Part shown: positions 43,512 to 51,961 of the stretch, one piece after another
Layout: the number at the start of each line of letters is the position of its first letter
Position numbering within the stretch: the stretch's first letter is position 1
Source of the DNA: SG8-4 sp964598225
GTDB lineage: Bacteria > Planctomycetota > Phycisphaerae > Sedimentisphaerales > Anaerobacaceae
Assembly: GCA_964598225.1 (NCBI GenBank)
Contig: CAZRBG010000040.1
Span: forward strand, 1-56,569
DNA length: 56,569 nt
Reading direction: 5' to 3'
The notes under the pieces: model-generated
Seen by the model: only the letters and a program-made list of their open reading frames with translations
Told to the model about the DNA's origin: nothing
Database searches by the model: none
Made by a program: the position numbers and the translations under genes

Positions 43512-46205
43512 CTATCGCGCCAAATCCGTGACTTCCTCAGCGCTCAGCACTTCGTCGTAGATGCGAATATCGTCAATCAAGCCGGAGAAGAAGGTGTTCT
43601 GGCCGAGCATTTTATCGGCGCCGAAGTACAGGCCGCCGCTGGAAGGTTCGCCGCCGACGATATCATTGTCTTTTGCGACTCTTACGCCGTCTATGTACAG
43701 ACTGCGGCGGAAGTTGTCGAGATCGTATACAAGTCCGAGGTGATGCCATAGGCCGTCTGTGACTGTTATTTCCGACATCAGCGGATCGAAGGTCGGATGC
43801 ATCAGCCATGTGATAAGCCTGCCATAAGACGGGTCCGTCCAGAGCCATCTCGTGCCGAGCGGGCCTCCGATTTGCGATATGATTACCTGCCCCGGCGTTT
43901 CGCTCTTGATCCAGGCAAAAGCGCTGAAAGATCCCTGTGTCGGGTCCAGACCGAAATCCGTACTGACATAATCATCCACGCCGTCGAGCTGCAGCGCCCC
44001 GCCCACAGCCCCGCCGTCCGGCTGCCATACCGGGTTGCCATGCAGCGCCCCGTCGTTACCGCCCATGCTGTCGACGGCAACATCGCCCTGGGCCTCATCA
44101 AGCCTCCAATGCGCAACCGGCCGAAGCTCCTTGAGCAAATGTTCGGCAAAAAGATTCAGGTCTTTCTCATCCACTATCCCGTCACCGTTAGGCAGCGGTG
44201 CAATATCACAGGAAGGCTCATCCTGCCCCCAATACTGAGCGAGCTTCCGTAAATCTTTTGTATCTACCTTACCATCTGCATTGAGGTCAATAACCGGCAG
44301 AATTTGCACCTGCCAGATATCATAGCCGCCATACCCACCGGGGCGGTTGGATGAAAGATACAGAGTTGAGCCATCAGATGAGATATACGGAATGTAATCG
44401 TCATAAGAAGTATTAACCGGTGCTCCAAGGTTCACAGCTTCTTCCCAGGGCTCGGACATATTCTTGCGTTTCGTCATCCATATATCTTCTCCGCCCAATC
44501 CGTCGGAACGGCCGGATACAAAGAAAAGAACTAAGCCATCAGACGATATAATTGGGTAAATATCCCAACTTGAACTGTTAACGGCCGCCCCGAGATTCTT
44601 TGCCTCGCCCCAAGGATGCGAGCGTGTTGGGCGCGTCGTGATGTACAGGTCTGAACGGCCATATCCGTCAGGCCGTCCGAATGAAGAGAAGTAGAGCGTG
44701 AGGCCATCAGGGGAGATAGTGCTGGCAAGCTCGTTATTTGCAGTATTAACATTTGGGCCGAGATTTTCCGGAGGACTCCACTCTGAATCTACAGTCTCGC
44801 GTTTGATCACATAGAGGTCATAACCGCCGTATCCACCGGGCAGCTCATGATAAAAGTATGCCTCAAGATCATCAGCCGGAAACCAACCTGGCACGCCTCC
44901 TCCCAAAGCATCGATCAATGCTTTCATCATGTCCGTGACACCGTCAGACGTGTCAACGAATAGGCCAAGATGTTCGAGATTATCCCAGGGGGCAACTTTA
45001 GTTGTACGTTTTGCGACCCAGGTTTCAGCGAAACCTGAAAAGTCAAGCTCAAACCGCGAGTAATTTATGGTTAGACCGTCCCGTGATAGACCTGGATTTA
45101 TATCGTGTTTAGAACTATTGATCTTCGCTCCGAGATTTTCTGGGATGCCGAAAATGAAGTCGGCCTTGGCCACATACGCGTTAGTCAGGATGATGCACGC
45201 TAATGCTATGAGCAGCAGCATTGCGCTGGTTCCGCGTGTGCGTGAGGTTTTTTTGAATTTTGCGATCATTTTGATTCTCCTTTTCAATTGAGATTTGTTT
45301 TCTGATATTCCCGCCATGCTTGGCAGCCGCTGGGGGCGGGAAAAACGTTCCAAGAGACTTACGATGGTTCGGCCGTATTCTTTTGATTCGCCGCTGCGCG
45401 CATATGAAAGCACGAGGGCGTCGCAGGCCAGTTCTCTGTCGGACTGCATTCGATAGAACGCCAGCCAGACTAACGGATTGAACCAGTGCAGGACCTGCAA
45501 CAGGCTCATCAGCCAGCCGACGTAGATGTCGCGCCTTCTGAGGTGACCCAATTCATGGAGAAAGACGTATCGCAACTCCTGGCGGCTGAGATTCTCGACC
45601 ATCCCGGCAGGAAGCAGCAATCTTGGCCGGACAAAGCCGAAAAGGGCGGCGCTCCTCACTTTGTCGGTAGTTACAATCCCGAGAATGTTGCGGATGCTCA
45701 TCTCGGCTTTGCAGTCTTCCAGAAGGTCGAGAATCTTCTGATCGGTCAACGGTCGTTCCCGCGTAACGAGCCACCAGAGACGAAAGTTGCTCGCGCCGAC
45801 GTAGATTGCCAGAGCTATACCTCCGGCCAGCCAGAGCAGGGGCAGCATTCTCGCGAATTTGAAAGTTATTGCTTCGGATTCTGTCTCCTGCCGGTCAGTC
45901 ATGCCGCCGCGCATGTAGAAGCCCATGCCGCGAGTGTCCTGCGGCTGCGAGAGGGATTCTATTATTCTGCCCTCCTGAATCGGGCGCGGGACCCAGTTGA
46001 AGATGCTGATTTTACTCTCGGGCAGCCAGGGCGTCGCCAGGCGTACCAAAAGCAGCAGCCAGAGACAGTAATGCCAGCGTATCGGCAACCTGCCTCCGAC
46101 GATCAGCTTTATCAGCATGATCAGACAAAACAGCAGGGCGGCCTGCAACGTCGTCCGCAACAGCCAATCGAAGACCGGCATCAACTGCATGCTTAAAGAT
46201 TCCAT
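43512..46205 (-). CDS. BlaR1-like M56 membrane metalloprotease fused to PD40, dockerin and LamG domains
   Basis: 897 residues. GGAGG overlaps the blaI-like stop just upstream of the ATG. The N-terminal M56 part has membrane helices (about 15-37, 45-60, 118-137), the cytoplasmic zinc site HELGH (217-221) and a likely third ligand Glu258 in RELACDA, then a final helix at 327-342. Beyond the membrane are four PD40/WD40-like blades (each PENLG/KNLG ... SPDGLTLYFSS ... YGGYDIW, about 354-660), two dockerin-like loops (DLNADGKVDTKDL, PNGDGIVDEKDL) and a LamG/concanavalin-like domain (about 725-897, VAHWRLDEAQGD, LDGVDDYVS). In BlaR1 the external domain binds beta-lactam and the protease destroys BlaI. 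Here that penicillin-binding domain is replaced, so a carbohydrate, polymer or surface protein ligand is inferred. Confidence 0.85.
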   Translation of the reverse strand: MESLSMQLMPVFDWLLRTTLQAALLFCLIMLIKLIVGGRLPIRWHYCLWLLLLVRLATPWLPESKISIFNWVPRPIQEGRIIESLSQPQDTRGMGFYMRGGMTDRQETESEAITFKFARMLPLLWLAGGIALAIYVGASNFRLWWLVTRERPLTDQKILDLLEDCKAEMSIRNILGIVTTDKVRSAALFGFVRPRLLLPAGMVENLSRQELRYVFLHELGHLRRRDIYVGWLMSLLQVLHWFNPLVWLAFYRMQSDRELACDALVLSYARSGESKEYGRTIVSLLERFSRPQRLPSMAGISENKSQLKRRIKMIAKFKKTSRTRGTSAMLLLIALACIILTNAYVAKADFIFGIPENLGAKINSSKHDINPGLSRDGLTINYSRFELDFSGFAETWVAKRTTKVAPWDNLEHLGLFVDTSDGVTDMMKALIDALGGGVPGWFPADDLEAYFYHELPGGYGGYDLYVIKRETVDSEWSPPENLGPNVNTANNELASTISPDGLTLYFSSFGRPDGYGRSDLYITTRPTRSHPWGEAKNLGAAVNSSSWDIYPIISSDGLVLFFVSGRSDGLGGEDIWMTKRKNMSEPWEEAVNLGAPVNTSYDDYIPYISSDGSTLYLSSNRPGGYGGYDIWQVQILPVIDLNADGKVDTKDLRKLAQYWGQDEPSCDIAPLPNGDGIVDEKDLNLFAEHLLKELRPVAHWRLDEAQGDVAVDSMGGNDGALHGNPVWQPDGGAVGGALQLDGVDDYVSTDFGLDPTQGSFSAFAWIKSETPGQVIISQIGGPLGTRWLWTDPSYGRLITWLMHPTFDPLMSEITVTDGLWHHLGLVYDLDNFRRSLYIDGVRVAKDNDIVGGEPSSGGLYFGADKMLGQNTFFSGLIDDIRIYDEVLSAEEVTDLAR

Positions 46206-46208
46206 GTC

Positions 46209-46586
46209 TCATTCCTCCGCCTTTTGCTCCAGAATCTCTTTCAGTTCAGCGATATCCTCGGCCGAAAGCTCGGCATCTTCCAGAAACGCGGCCAGCATCG
46301 GCTTTGTAATCCTGCCGTAAACCCTCCGCACAAAAGAGTGTCTCTCGGTCGCGACGCACTCGGCCCGGCCAACGGCGGGATAATACTTGTGCCTTCTGCC
46401 TTCCTTCTCGAATTTCACCGCTCCTTTTTTCACCAGGCGGTTGATCAGAGTCTTGACCGTCTTGGGCTTCCAATGTGTCTTGCCGCTCAGCCGCTCGACT
46501 ACTTCATTGGCCGTCAGAGGGCTTTTCGCCCACAAAACACGCATCACCATCCATTCAGACTCAGATATTTTGGGCACCTTTTTCAT
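46209..46586 (-). CDS. BlaI/MecI-family repressor
   Basis: 125 residues. The N-terminal winged helix is typical: ISESEWMVMRVLWAKSPLTA, EVVERL, and KTVKTLINRLVKKGAV, followed by the wing residues FEKEGRRHKYYPAV. The C-terminal dimerisation helices read PMLAAFLEDAELSAEDI. BlaI is cleaved between Asn101 and Phe102; the equivalent here is Ala100-Phe101, so a different cleavage site or mechanism is possible. It lies 3 bases upstream of the M56 gene on the same strand, and two BlaI-type operators overlap its promoter, predicting self-repression lifted by proteolysis. Confidence 0.92.
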   Translation of the reverse strand: MKKVPKISESEWMVMRVLWAKSPLTANEVVERLSGKTHWKPKTVKTLINRLVKKGAVKFEKEGRRHKYYPAVGRAECVATERHSFVRRVYGRITKPMLAAFLEDAELSAEDIAELKEILEQKAEE

Positions 46587-46601
46587 GACTGAAATTCCAT
46601 G

Positions 46602-46615
46602 ATTACAAATGTAAT
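46602..46615. promoter_or_regulatory. BlaI-type operator 1
   Basis: ATTACAAATGTAAT: arms ATTACA and TGTAAT with a 2-base spacer, matching the known BlaI/MecI TACA-n2-TGTA core. It is 15 bases upstream of the repressor's start codon and downstream of the predicted start point. Confidence 0.8.
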
Positions 46616-46622
46616 TTTATGT

Positions 46623-46651
46623 AAATTATTACATTTGTAATCCAACGTCAA
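46623..46651 (-). promoter_or_regulatory. Promoter of the blaI-like/M56 operon, overlapped by operator
   Basis: On the minus strand, TTGACG (46646-46651) and TAATTT (46623-46628) are separated by 17 bases. The -35 box is good and the -10 weak. Operator 2 lies within the spacer and reaches the -10 box, which would block polymerase. Confidence 0.55.
46628..46641. promoter_or_regulatory. BlaI-type operator 2
   Basis: ATTACATTTGTAAT, the inverted complement of operator 1, with centres 26 bp apart. Two such dyads are the classical layout for BlaI/MecI dimers. Confidence 0.8.
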
Positions 46652-46702
46652 CAGAAAAATGAAAAAAATCTGAAATTTTTTTTTTCGGCGGGGTAGTCTT
46701 TC

Positions 46703-46806
46703 GTTTGTAGTGTGCCTGTAAGAGCATCGTGGCGAGGGCATTTCCTTGCCACGGAACACGGACAAGATGCCCGTGATACGAAATGCCTTACGGCGTCACT
46801 ACGAGC
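46703..46806. repeat. Family A palindromic repeat copy 6 with a nested family B hairpin, overlapping the selB stop
   Basis: Ends GTTTGTAGTG and CACTACGAGC (two mismatches). Hairpins GCCT-GTAA-GAGC and TGCC-TTAC-GGCG are separated by about 60 bases that include CACGGACAAGATGCCCGTG (46757-46774, family B). The selB stop codon (46799-46801) is inside the right end. Confidence 0.75.
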
Positions 46807-48721
46807 GGGGTTTCAAATGGCGCGTGTAGCCGACGCGTCTGGTTACGCCTATTCGATCGAAATAGTCGAGCAGGGGGATGGCGAATTTTCTGGTGGTGTC
46901 GAGCAGGTACTTGAACTTGACGCTCTCCAGGCCGCCCTCTTTTTTGATGTAGTTCGTCAATAGCTCCCGGGCGCGTTCGACGGCTTCGCGGTGAAAGAGA
47001 AGGTCTTTGTCCACCTTGACAAGCTGCTCCTGCTCGGTCAGAATCTTCAGAGCTTTTTGAACGTCCTGCGGTTTGGCCGCGACCTCTTTTGTGATTTCAT
47101 CGAGCTTCGGCGGTCTGAAAGGTCGAGTTTTGAAAAGTGATTCGACCTTTTCGAGCAACTGCTGCTCGGCATCGCTGAACTTCTCTCGATGATCCGGCAG
47201 CGCAAGACGGTTCTTTCTCTCGACGAGCCGGCCTTGTGCCTTCATCAAATTGAGGATGCCTTCAAAGACGTCTTTTCTCAGTTCCGAAGTTTCGAGAAGC
47301 TGCTCGGCGATGAGGCCGGGGCTTTCGGGCTTGTCGCGGTGGAAGTCGCCGACAATGTTGAGGATCTGCCGCTGTACGTTATCCACCGTGTCGCAATGTG
47401 CAAACAGCTTAGGGGCCAGATTGACGATCTTTTCTTCTGAAACGAGATCATCAAGGACTTTTCTCAACGGCTCCGGCAACATCTTGGCGCGAATCGAAAT
47501 TTCCCTTTCAGTAGCGGCGCGAGCTTCGGCTGTCTTAACGCAATACTCTACAAAGCTCCTCTCAGTAACCATAGCCGAGGCTCTATCGTGAGCATCCCTG
47601 ATGATTTGCTCTCTGTTTCTTTTGAGTCTTTTCGGCAGCGCCTCAACAATCATTCCTCCGCCGATAGTCTCGACGGGCGAGAGGCTGCGCAGTATGAAGC
47701 GATCTCGCGGTGCGGCTACGATTCGGCGGGGTCGATCCAGTCGGATCTGAACCAGGTGAGTTTGCCCTGCGGCTGCCCGATTTGCCTCCAGCAGGTAAAC
47801 TGTTGCGAGAGCTTCGGAAGTGCCGGTGTGGAACTTCACGTTAGCGCCGGTTTTGAGTGAAGACTTCATATTGGTAAGGATTTGAAGCTCGCACAGGTAC
47901 CATTGTTCGGATGAGAAGTAACTACCCAGCGTAACCGTGCAGCCGCGATCGATGTTCTTGTAATCCCATTGTGGGACATTGATCGCAGCGCACTGACCGA
48001 CTATGGCGATGTCGCTGTTTTTCTTGTAGACCTGTATCGCTTTGACTCTGCCTTTGGCCTCATGAGGAAAGAGAACCACTTCATCGCCGATCTTTACGGT
48101 GCCGGCGACCGGGATGCCCGTGACGACGGTGCCGTAGCCTTTAACAGAGAATGTCCGCTCGACCGGCAGCCTGAACACGCCGTCGGTCTTCTTCGGTTCA
48201 ATGGTATCTACGAGTGCTTTAAGCGCCTCGTAGAACGCGTCGAAACCTTCGCCTGTGATACCTGATATTGGCAGGATAGCGGCGTTTTCCAGAAACGTGC
48301 CGGTAAGGAAATTCTCGACTTCCGCGGCAGCTTTCCGGGCTCGGGAAGGTTCGACGGCATCGACTTTCGTCAGAGCGACGATGCCGTGCCTGACGCCAAG
48401 CAGTGTCAGAATGTCCAGATGCTCCCGCGTTTGCGGCATAATCCCGTCGTCGGCTGCGATAACAAAGATGACCCCGTCAATCCCGCTGGCCCCGGCGACC
48501 ATAGTCTTTATGAAGTTCTCGTGCCCGGGGACGTCAACGATGCCGACTTCCAGGCTGGAGACCGTACACGGAGCGAATCCCAGGTCAATGGACATCCCGC
48601 GTTCCTTCTCGGCCTTGAGCAGGTCGGTGTCGCAGCCGGTCAGCAATTTTATCAGAGCTGTCTTGCCGTGATCTATATGGCCGGCCGTGCCTAACGTGAT
48701 GTTTTTTTGTGCTGTTTCCAT
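46799..48721 (-). CDS. selB: Selenocysteine-specific elongation factor SelB
   Basis: 640 residues. The GTPase domain shows GTAGHIDHGKT (11-21), ERGMSIDLGFA, DVPGHENF and TKVD, with SelB-type rather than EF-Tu-type spacing. It is followed by EF-Tu-like beta domains (VERTFSVKGYGTVVTGI, RFILRSLSPVETIGGGMIVE) and a long C-terminal region of winged helices (about 420-640) that binds the SECIS hairpin. This predicts that the organism makes selenoproteins. selA, selC and selD are not in the window. The stop codon and last residues (RS) lie in a palindromic repeat, so the natural C-terminus may have been altered by that insertion. Confidence 0.95.
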   Translation of the reverse strand: METAQKNITLGTAGHIDHGKTALIKLLTGCDTDLLKAEKERGMSIDLGFAPCTVSSLEVGIVDVPGHENFIKTMVAGASGIDGVIFVIAADDGIMPQTREHLDILTLLGVRHGIVALTKVDAVEPSRARKAAAEVENFLTGTFLENAAILPISGITGEGFDAFYEALKALVDTIEPKKTDGVFRLPVERTFSVKGYGTVVTGIPVAGTVKIGDEVVLFPHEAKGRVKAIQVYKKNSDIAIVGQCAAINVPQWDYKNIDRGCTVTLGSYFSSEQWYLCELQILTNMKSSLKTGANVKFHTGTSEALATVYLLEANRAAAGQTHLVQIRLDRPRRIVAAPRDRFILRSLSPVETIGGGMIVEALPKRLKRNREQIIRDAHDRASAMVTERSFVEYCVKTAEARAATEREISIRAKMLPEPLRKVLDDLVSEEKIVNLAPKLFAHCDTVDNVQRQILNIVGDFHRDKPESPGLIAEQLLETSELRKDVFEGILNLMKAQGRLVERKNRLALPDHREKFSDAEQQLLEKVESLFKTRPFRPPKLDEITKEVAAKPQDVQKALKILTEQEQLVKVDKDLLFHREAVERARELLTNYIKKEGGLESVKFKYLLDTTRKFAIPLLDYFDRIGVTRRVGYTRHLKPRS

Positions 48722-48818
48722 AACTCTTATGGTAATCTCATGAATAGACCCCGACTTTAACCCATGCCGGGAGAAGCGAACAGTTGAAGCTCATGCTACA
48801 CGTTATGTGTACCAGGTA

Positions 48819-50114
48819 CTATGCTTCGAAGCGCATTTCGCCGCCTACGACGGTCTTTTCAACCTTGCCCCGGGCCGTCCAGCCGTGGTAGGGGCAGTTC
48901 CGGCTCTTTGAGCGAAAGCCAGACACATCTATTTCGTATTGGGTTTCGGGATCAAAGATCGTCACATCCGCCTGTCTGCCAATGCCGAGAGTGCCTTTTT
49001 CAATGCCGATCACCTTTGCCGGTTTCTCCGTCATCAGGCGGATCAAACCTGTCCAGTCCAGAAGACCCGGTTCTACCAGTGCCTTGACGTAAAGACCAAG
49101 AGCACATTCCAGCGAGGCTATGCCGAAAGGCGCCGTGAGGAACTCCAGCTCTTTCTCACTTTGCAGATGTGGCGCGTGGTCGGTAGCAAGAGCATCGACC
49201 AGACCGTCTGCGACGGCCTGCCTGAGAGATTCTATGTCCTTCTGAGTTCGCAGAGGGGGATTAACCTTGAAATTCGTGTCGTATTCGCCGCAGAGCTCAT
49301 CGGTCAGGAGTAAATGGTGCGGCGCAACCTCACACGTAATGGGCAGGCCGTCGTTCTTCGCCGCGCGAATCAGCTCAACCGAACCGGCGGTCGAGATATG
49401 CTGGGCGTGGTAACGGACCTTTGCTTTGCGGAGAAGCTGGATATCCCGCCACAGCATCGCCTCCTCGGCCAGCGGATCAATTCCGGGCAGACCGAGTATC
49501 GTCGAATGATAGCCCGAGTTCATGACCCCTCCACCGGCGATTCGCTCATCCTGACAGTGCTGAGCTACGACGACATCCAGCATGCCGGCATACTTCAGAG
49601 CCCTGAGCATGACGACCGGATCCTGTACGCCGCGCCCGTCGTCGGTAAAGCCCACCGCCCCGGCCTGAGCCATGAATCCCATCTCAGCCAGTTCTACTCC
49701 CTGGATACCCTTTGTGATGGCGCCCATCGTGTAGACGTGCGTCTTGCGGGCCTGCCTCGCTTTTCGGTGTATATATTCGACGTCGGTCTCGTTCTCCACC
49801 ACCGGATTCGTGTTGGGCATGCAAACAACGGAAGTGAAACCTGCGGCCACGGCAGCCGCCGAACCGCTCGCTATCGTCTCTTCCTCCTCGTCGCCCGGCT
49901 CGCGAAAGTGAACGTGCAGATCGATGAAGCCTGGGGTCACCATCTTGCCTGCGGCGTCAATTATTCGGCAGTTGGAAGACTCATGTTTCGGGACCTCTAT
50001 ATTCTCTCCGACTTCTGCAATTATGCCGTTGACTATGGATATGTCGCATTTCTTATCGATCCCGTTAGCAGGATCGATCACATGCCCGTTTTTTATCAGA
50101 ATCTCAGAGTTCAT
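48819..50114 (-). CDS. pyrC: Dihydroorotase
   Basis: 431 residues. Amidohydrolase hallmarks: GFIDLHVHFREPGDEEEETI (metal His-x-His plus the dihydroorotase signature), VCMPNTNP, AQHCQDE, ITCEVAPHHLLL and DALATDHAPH. This is the type-I, PyrC/PyrDC-like form, converting carbamoyl-aspartate to dihydroorotate. It lies 43 bases after pyrB in a pyrR-pyrB-pyrC operon. The lysine that would be carbamylated in some members is not clear by eye, and in this class an Asp can replace it. Confidence 0.95.
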   Translation of the reverse strand: MNSEILIKNGHVIDPANGIDKKCDISIVNGIIAEVGENIEVPKHESSNCRIIDAAGKMVTPGFIDLHVHFREPGDEEEETIASGSAAAVAAGFTSVVCMPNTNPVVENETDVEYIHRKARQARKTHVYTMGAITKGIQGVELAEMGFMAQAGAVGFTDDGRGVQDPVVMLRALKYAGMLDVVVAQHCQDERIAGGGVMNSGYHSTILGLPGIDPLAEEAMLWRDIQLLRKAKVRYHAQHISTAGSVELIRAAKNDGLPITCEVAPHHLLLTDELCGEYDTNFKVNPPLRTQKDIESLRQAVADGLVDALATDHAPHLQSEKELEFLTAPFGIASLECALGLYVKALVEPGLLDWTGLIRLMTEKPAKVIGIEKGTLGIGRQADVTIFDPETQYEIDVSGFRSKSRNCPYHGWTARGKVEKTVVGGEMRFEA

Positions 50115-50157
50115 ATTTAGCGGGACTTCAAAAAGCAGCCATCAGCAATCATCATCG

Positions 50158-51135
50158 TCAGGATCCTTGAGCCGCGGCCTGATTGACAAGAAAAAGCACC
50201 GCCATCCTTACAGCCAGGCCGTTTTTGACCTGTTCCAGAATGACACTGTTCGGGCCGTCGGCAACTTGGCTCTCCATCTCCAGCCCTCTGTTGATCGGGC
50301 CCGGGTGCATGACCAGAATGTCAGGTTTAGCTCGCCTCATACGCTCGACGGTCAGCCCGAAATAATGAGAGTATTCCCTGATAGATGGAAAAGGATTGCC
50401 TCCAAGTCGTTCGAACTGAATTCGAAGCATGTTTATCACGTCGACTTTCTCGATGACCTCGTCGAGACAGGAGCTGATTTTTACAGGCAAGCGGTCCGCG
50501 TGCGCAGGCATAAGCGTCGGCGGTCCGACAAAGGTCACTTCCGCGCCGAGTTTCGACATGGCCCACATGTCGCTTCGAGCCACGCGCGAATGGGCCACGT
50601 CGCCTACAATCGCAATTTTGAGACCTTTGAGAGTACCTTTGATCTTACGGATAGTATAAACATCGAGCAGGCCCTGCGTCGGGTGCTCGCAATATCCGTC
50701 ACCGGCGTTGACCACGCACGCTTTGATATTTCTGCTCAAAAATCTCGATGCTCCCCCGGCGCTGTGCCGCACGACTACAATGTCTATTCCCATCGCCTCG
50801 AGGTTTCTGGCGGTATCCAGGAGCGTTTCGCCCTTGCTGACCGAACTCATTTTCTTAGTGAATTCTATTGTGTCGGCGCTCAGGCGGTTCGCGGCCAATG
50901 CAAAGCTGTTTCGCGTTCGCGTGCTGTCCTCAAAGAATAGATTGACTACAACCTTACCCCGCAGCGGAGGAGCCTTTTTCACCGATCTCGTGCTCACCTG
51001 CTCGAAGCCTACGGCCGTGTCGAGAATGTAGGAAATCTCCTCGGCGCTGAGATCGCGTAAGCCGAGCAGATGCTTGCGCTTCCATACGGATTGTCTGCTT
51101 CTCTTTTTCACCGCAGTTTTTGCCCTGCTTCGCAT
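50158..51135 (-). CDS. pyrB: Aspartate carbamoyltransferase catalytic subunit
   Basis: 325 residues. The carbamoyl-phosphate site is FFEDSTRTRNSF (Ser71-Arg75). Further motifs are SVSKGETLLDTARNL, VVRHSAGGASRFL, CEHPTQGLLDVYTI and HPGPINRGLE near the end. A basic 20-residue N-terminal extension (SRAKTAVKKRSRQSVWKRK) is longer than usual. It catalyses the first committed pyrimidine step. No pyrI regulatory subunit follows. It starts 11 bases after the pyrR stop. Confidence 0.96.
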   Translation of the reverse strand: MRSRAKTAVKKRSRQSVWKRKHLLGLRDLSAEEISYILDTAVGFEQVSTRSVKKAPPLRGKVVVNLFFEDSTRTRNSFALAANRLSADTIEFTKKMSSVSKGETLLDTARNLEAMGIDIVVVRHSAGGASRFLSRNIKACVVNAGDGYCEHPTQGLLDVYTIRKIKGTLKGLKIAIVGDVAHSRVARSDMWAMSKLGAEVTFVGPPTLMPAHADRLPVKISSCLDEVIEKVDVINMLRIQFERLGGNPFPSIREYSHYFGLTVERMRRAKPDILVMHPGPINRGLEMESQVADGPNSVILEQVKNGLAVRMAVLFLVNQAAAQGS

Positions 51136-51146
51136 GGTGTATCGGG

Positions 51147-51674
51147 CTATTCAACAACAACCTGATCTTTTCCGTCCGACTCGACGAAGTTTACCTGAAC
51201 CAGCTTATCTGCCGGTACGTCACTTTTATATCCCGTGTAATCGGCCTGGATCGGCAACTCTCGACCCGGCCTGTCAACAAGGACTGCAAGTTTTGTTACC
51301 ATGGGCCTGCCCAAGTCTACCAGAGCGTCCAATGCCGCTCTCGTTGAACGGCCCGTATGGAGGACATCATCGACCAGAATTATTACCTTGCCGTCTATGT
51401 CGAAACCTATCTCGGTCGTTCTAACCTGCGGCTGCTCGGCCCCCTGGGGCGAATTCAGGTCGTCGCGGTAAAGCGTTATATCCAGGGTCCCGCAAGGTAC
51501 GTCCTTTCCGAGCTTACGTGCCAGCAGGGCCGCCAATCTCTGGGCCAGTATCTCCCCTCTGCTGCGAATACCAATAGTCGCCACTTCGAGATCGGGGGGC
51601 AAGTCCGAAATAATCCGATCCGAGAGGGATTCTATTATGCTTTTGATTTCTTTGGAATCTAAAATTACCTTCAT
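51147..51674 (-). CDS. pyrR: PyrR-type bifunctional uracil phosphoribosyltransferase/regulator
   Basis: 175 residues from the ATG at 51674 (a TTG two codons upstream is the alternative). The type I phosphoribosyltransferase PRPP loop is VIILVDDVLHTGRSTRAALD, preceded by the PyrR-type GIRSRGEILAQRLA and TLDITLYRDDL, and the end is LVDRPGRELPIQADYTG. In Bacillus PyrR is an mRNA-binding attenuation protein; here the leader is short (see the promoter entry), so RNA attenuation at this site is not evident and the enzyme activity may be its main job. It is the first gene of the operon. Confidence 0.95.
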   Translation of the reverse strand: MKVILDSKEIKSIIESLSDRIISDLPPDLEVATIGIRSRGEILAQRLAALLARKLGKDVPCGTLDITLYRDDLNSPQGAEQPQVRTTEIGFDIDGKVIILVDDVLHTGRSTRAALDALVDLGRPMVTKLAVLVDRPGRELPIQADYTGYKSDVPADKLVQVNFVESDGKDQVVVE

Positions 51675-51718
51675 AATCAACTGCGCAATCTAAGGCATTT
51701 CAACTGCATATCGCCGCG

Positions 51719-51747
51719 AGTATAGCACCTGTGGCCGGTTAAGGCAA
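51719..51747 (-). promoter_or_regulatory. Sigma70-type promoter for the pyrR-pyrB-pyrC operon
   Basis: On the minus strand, TTGCCT (51742-51747) and TATACT (51719-51724) are separated by 17 bases. The expected leader to the ATG at 51674 is only about 35-40 bases, too short for a typical attenuator. Confidence 0.65.
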
Positions 51748-51961
51748 GATTTCTCGGCAATTTTCAAGAAGATGCATTTTATACGGTTAAACACGGATAA
51801 ATTATCGGAAGCGGCTGCAATTATTTACTTGAAAATCCCGTCCATTTATAGTATCATTGGTGCTGGAGCGTACTGGAACAGACGTATGCGGTTATGGGGT
51901 TGGCAATCGGAAGGGTAACTTGGCTCCACGTGTACTTTCAAGCCATCTCCGGAGTTGAAAA

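Noticed and set aside
6800..46806. CRISPR-like interpretation of the repeated hairpins
   Set aside because: Copies are kilobases apart, vary in internal length and have no spacer regularity or cas genes.
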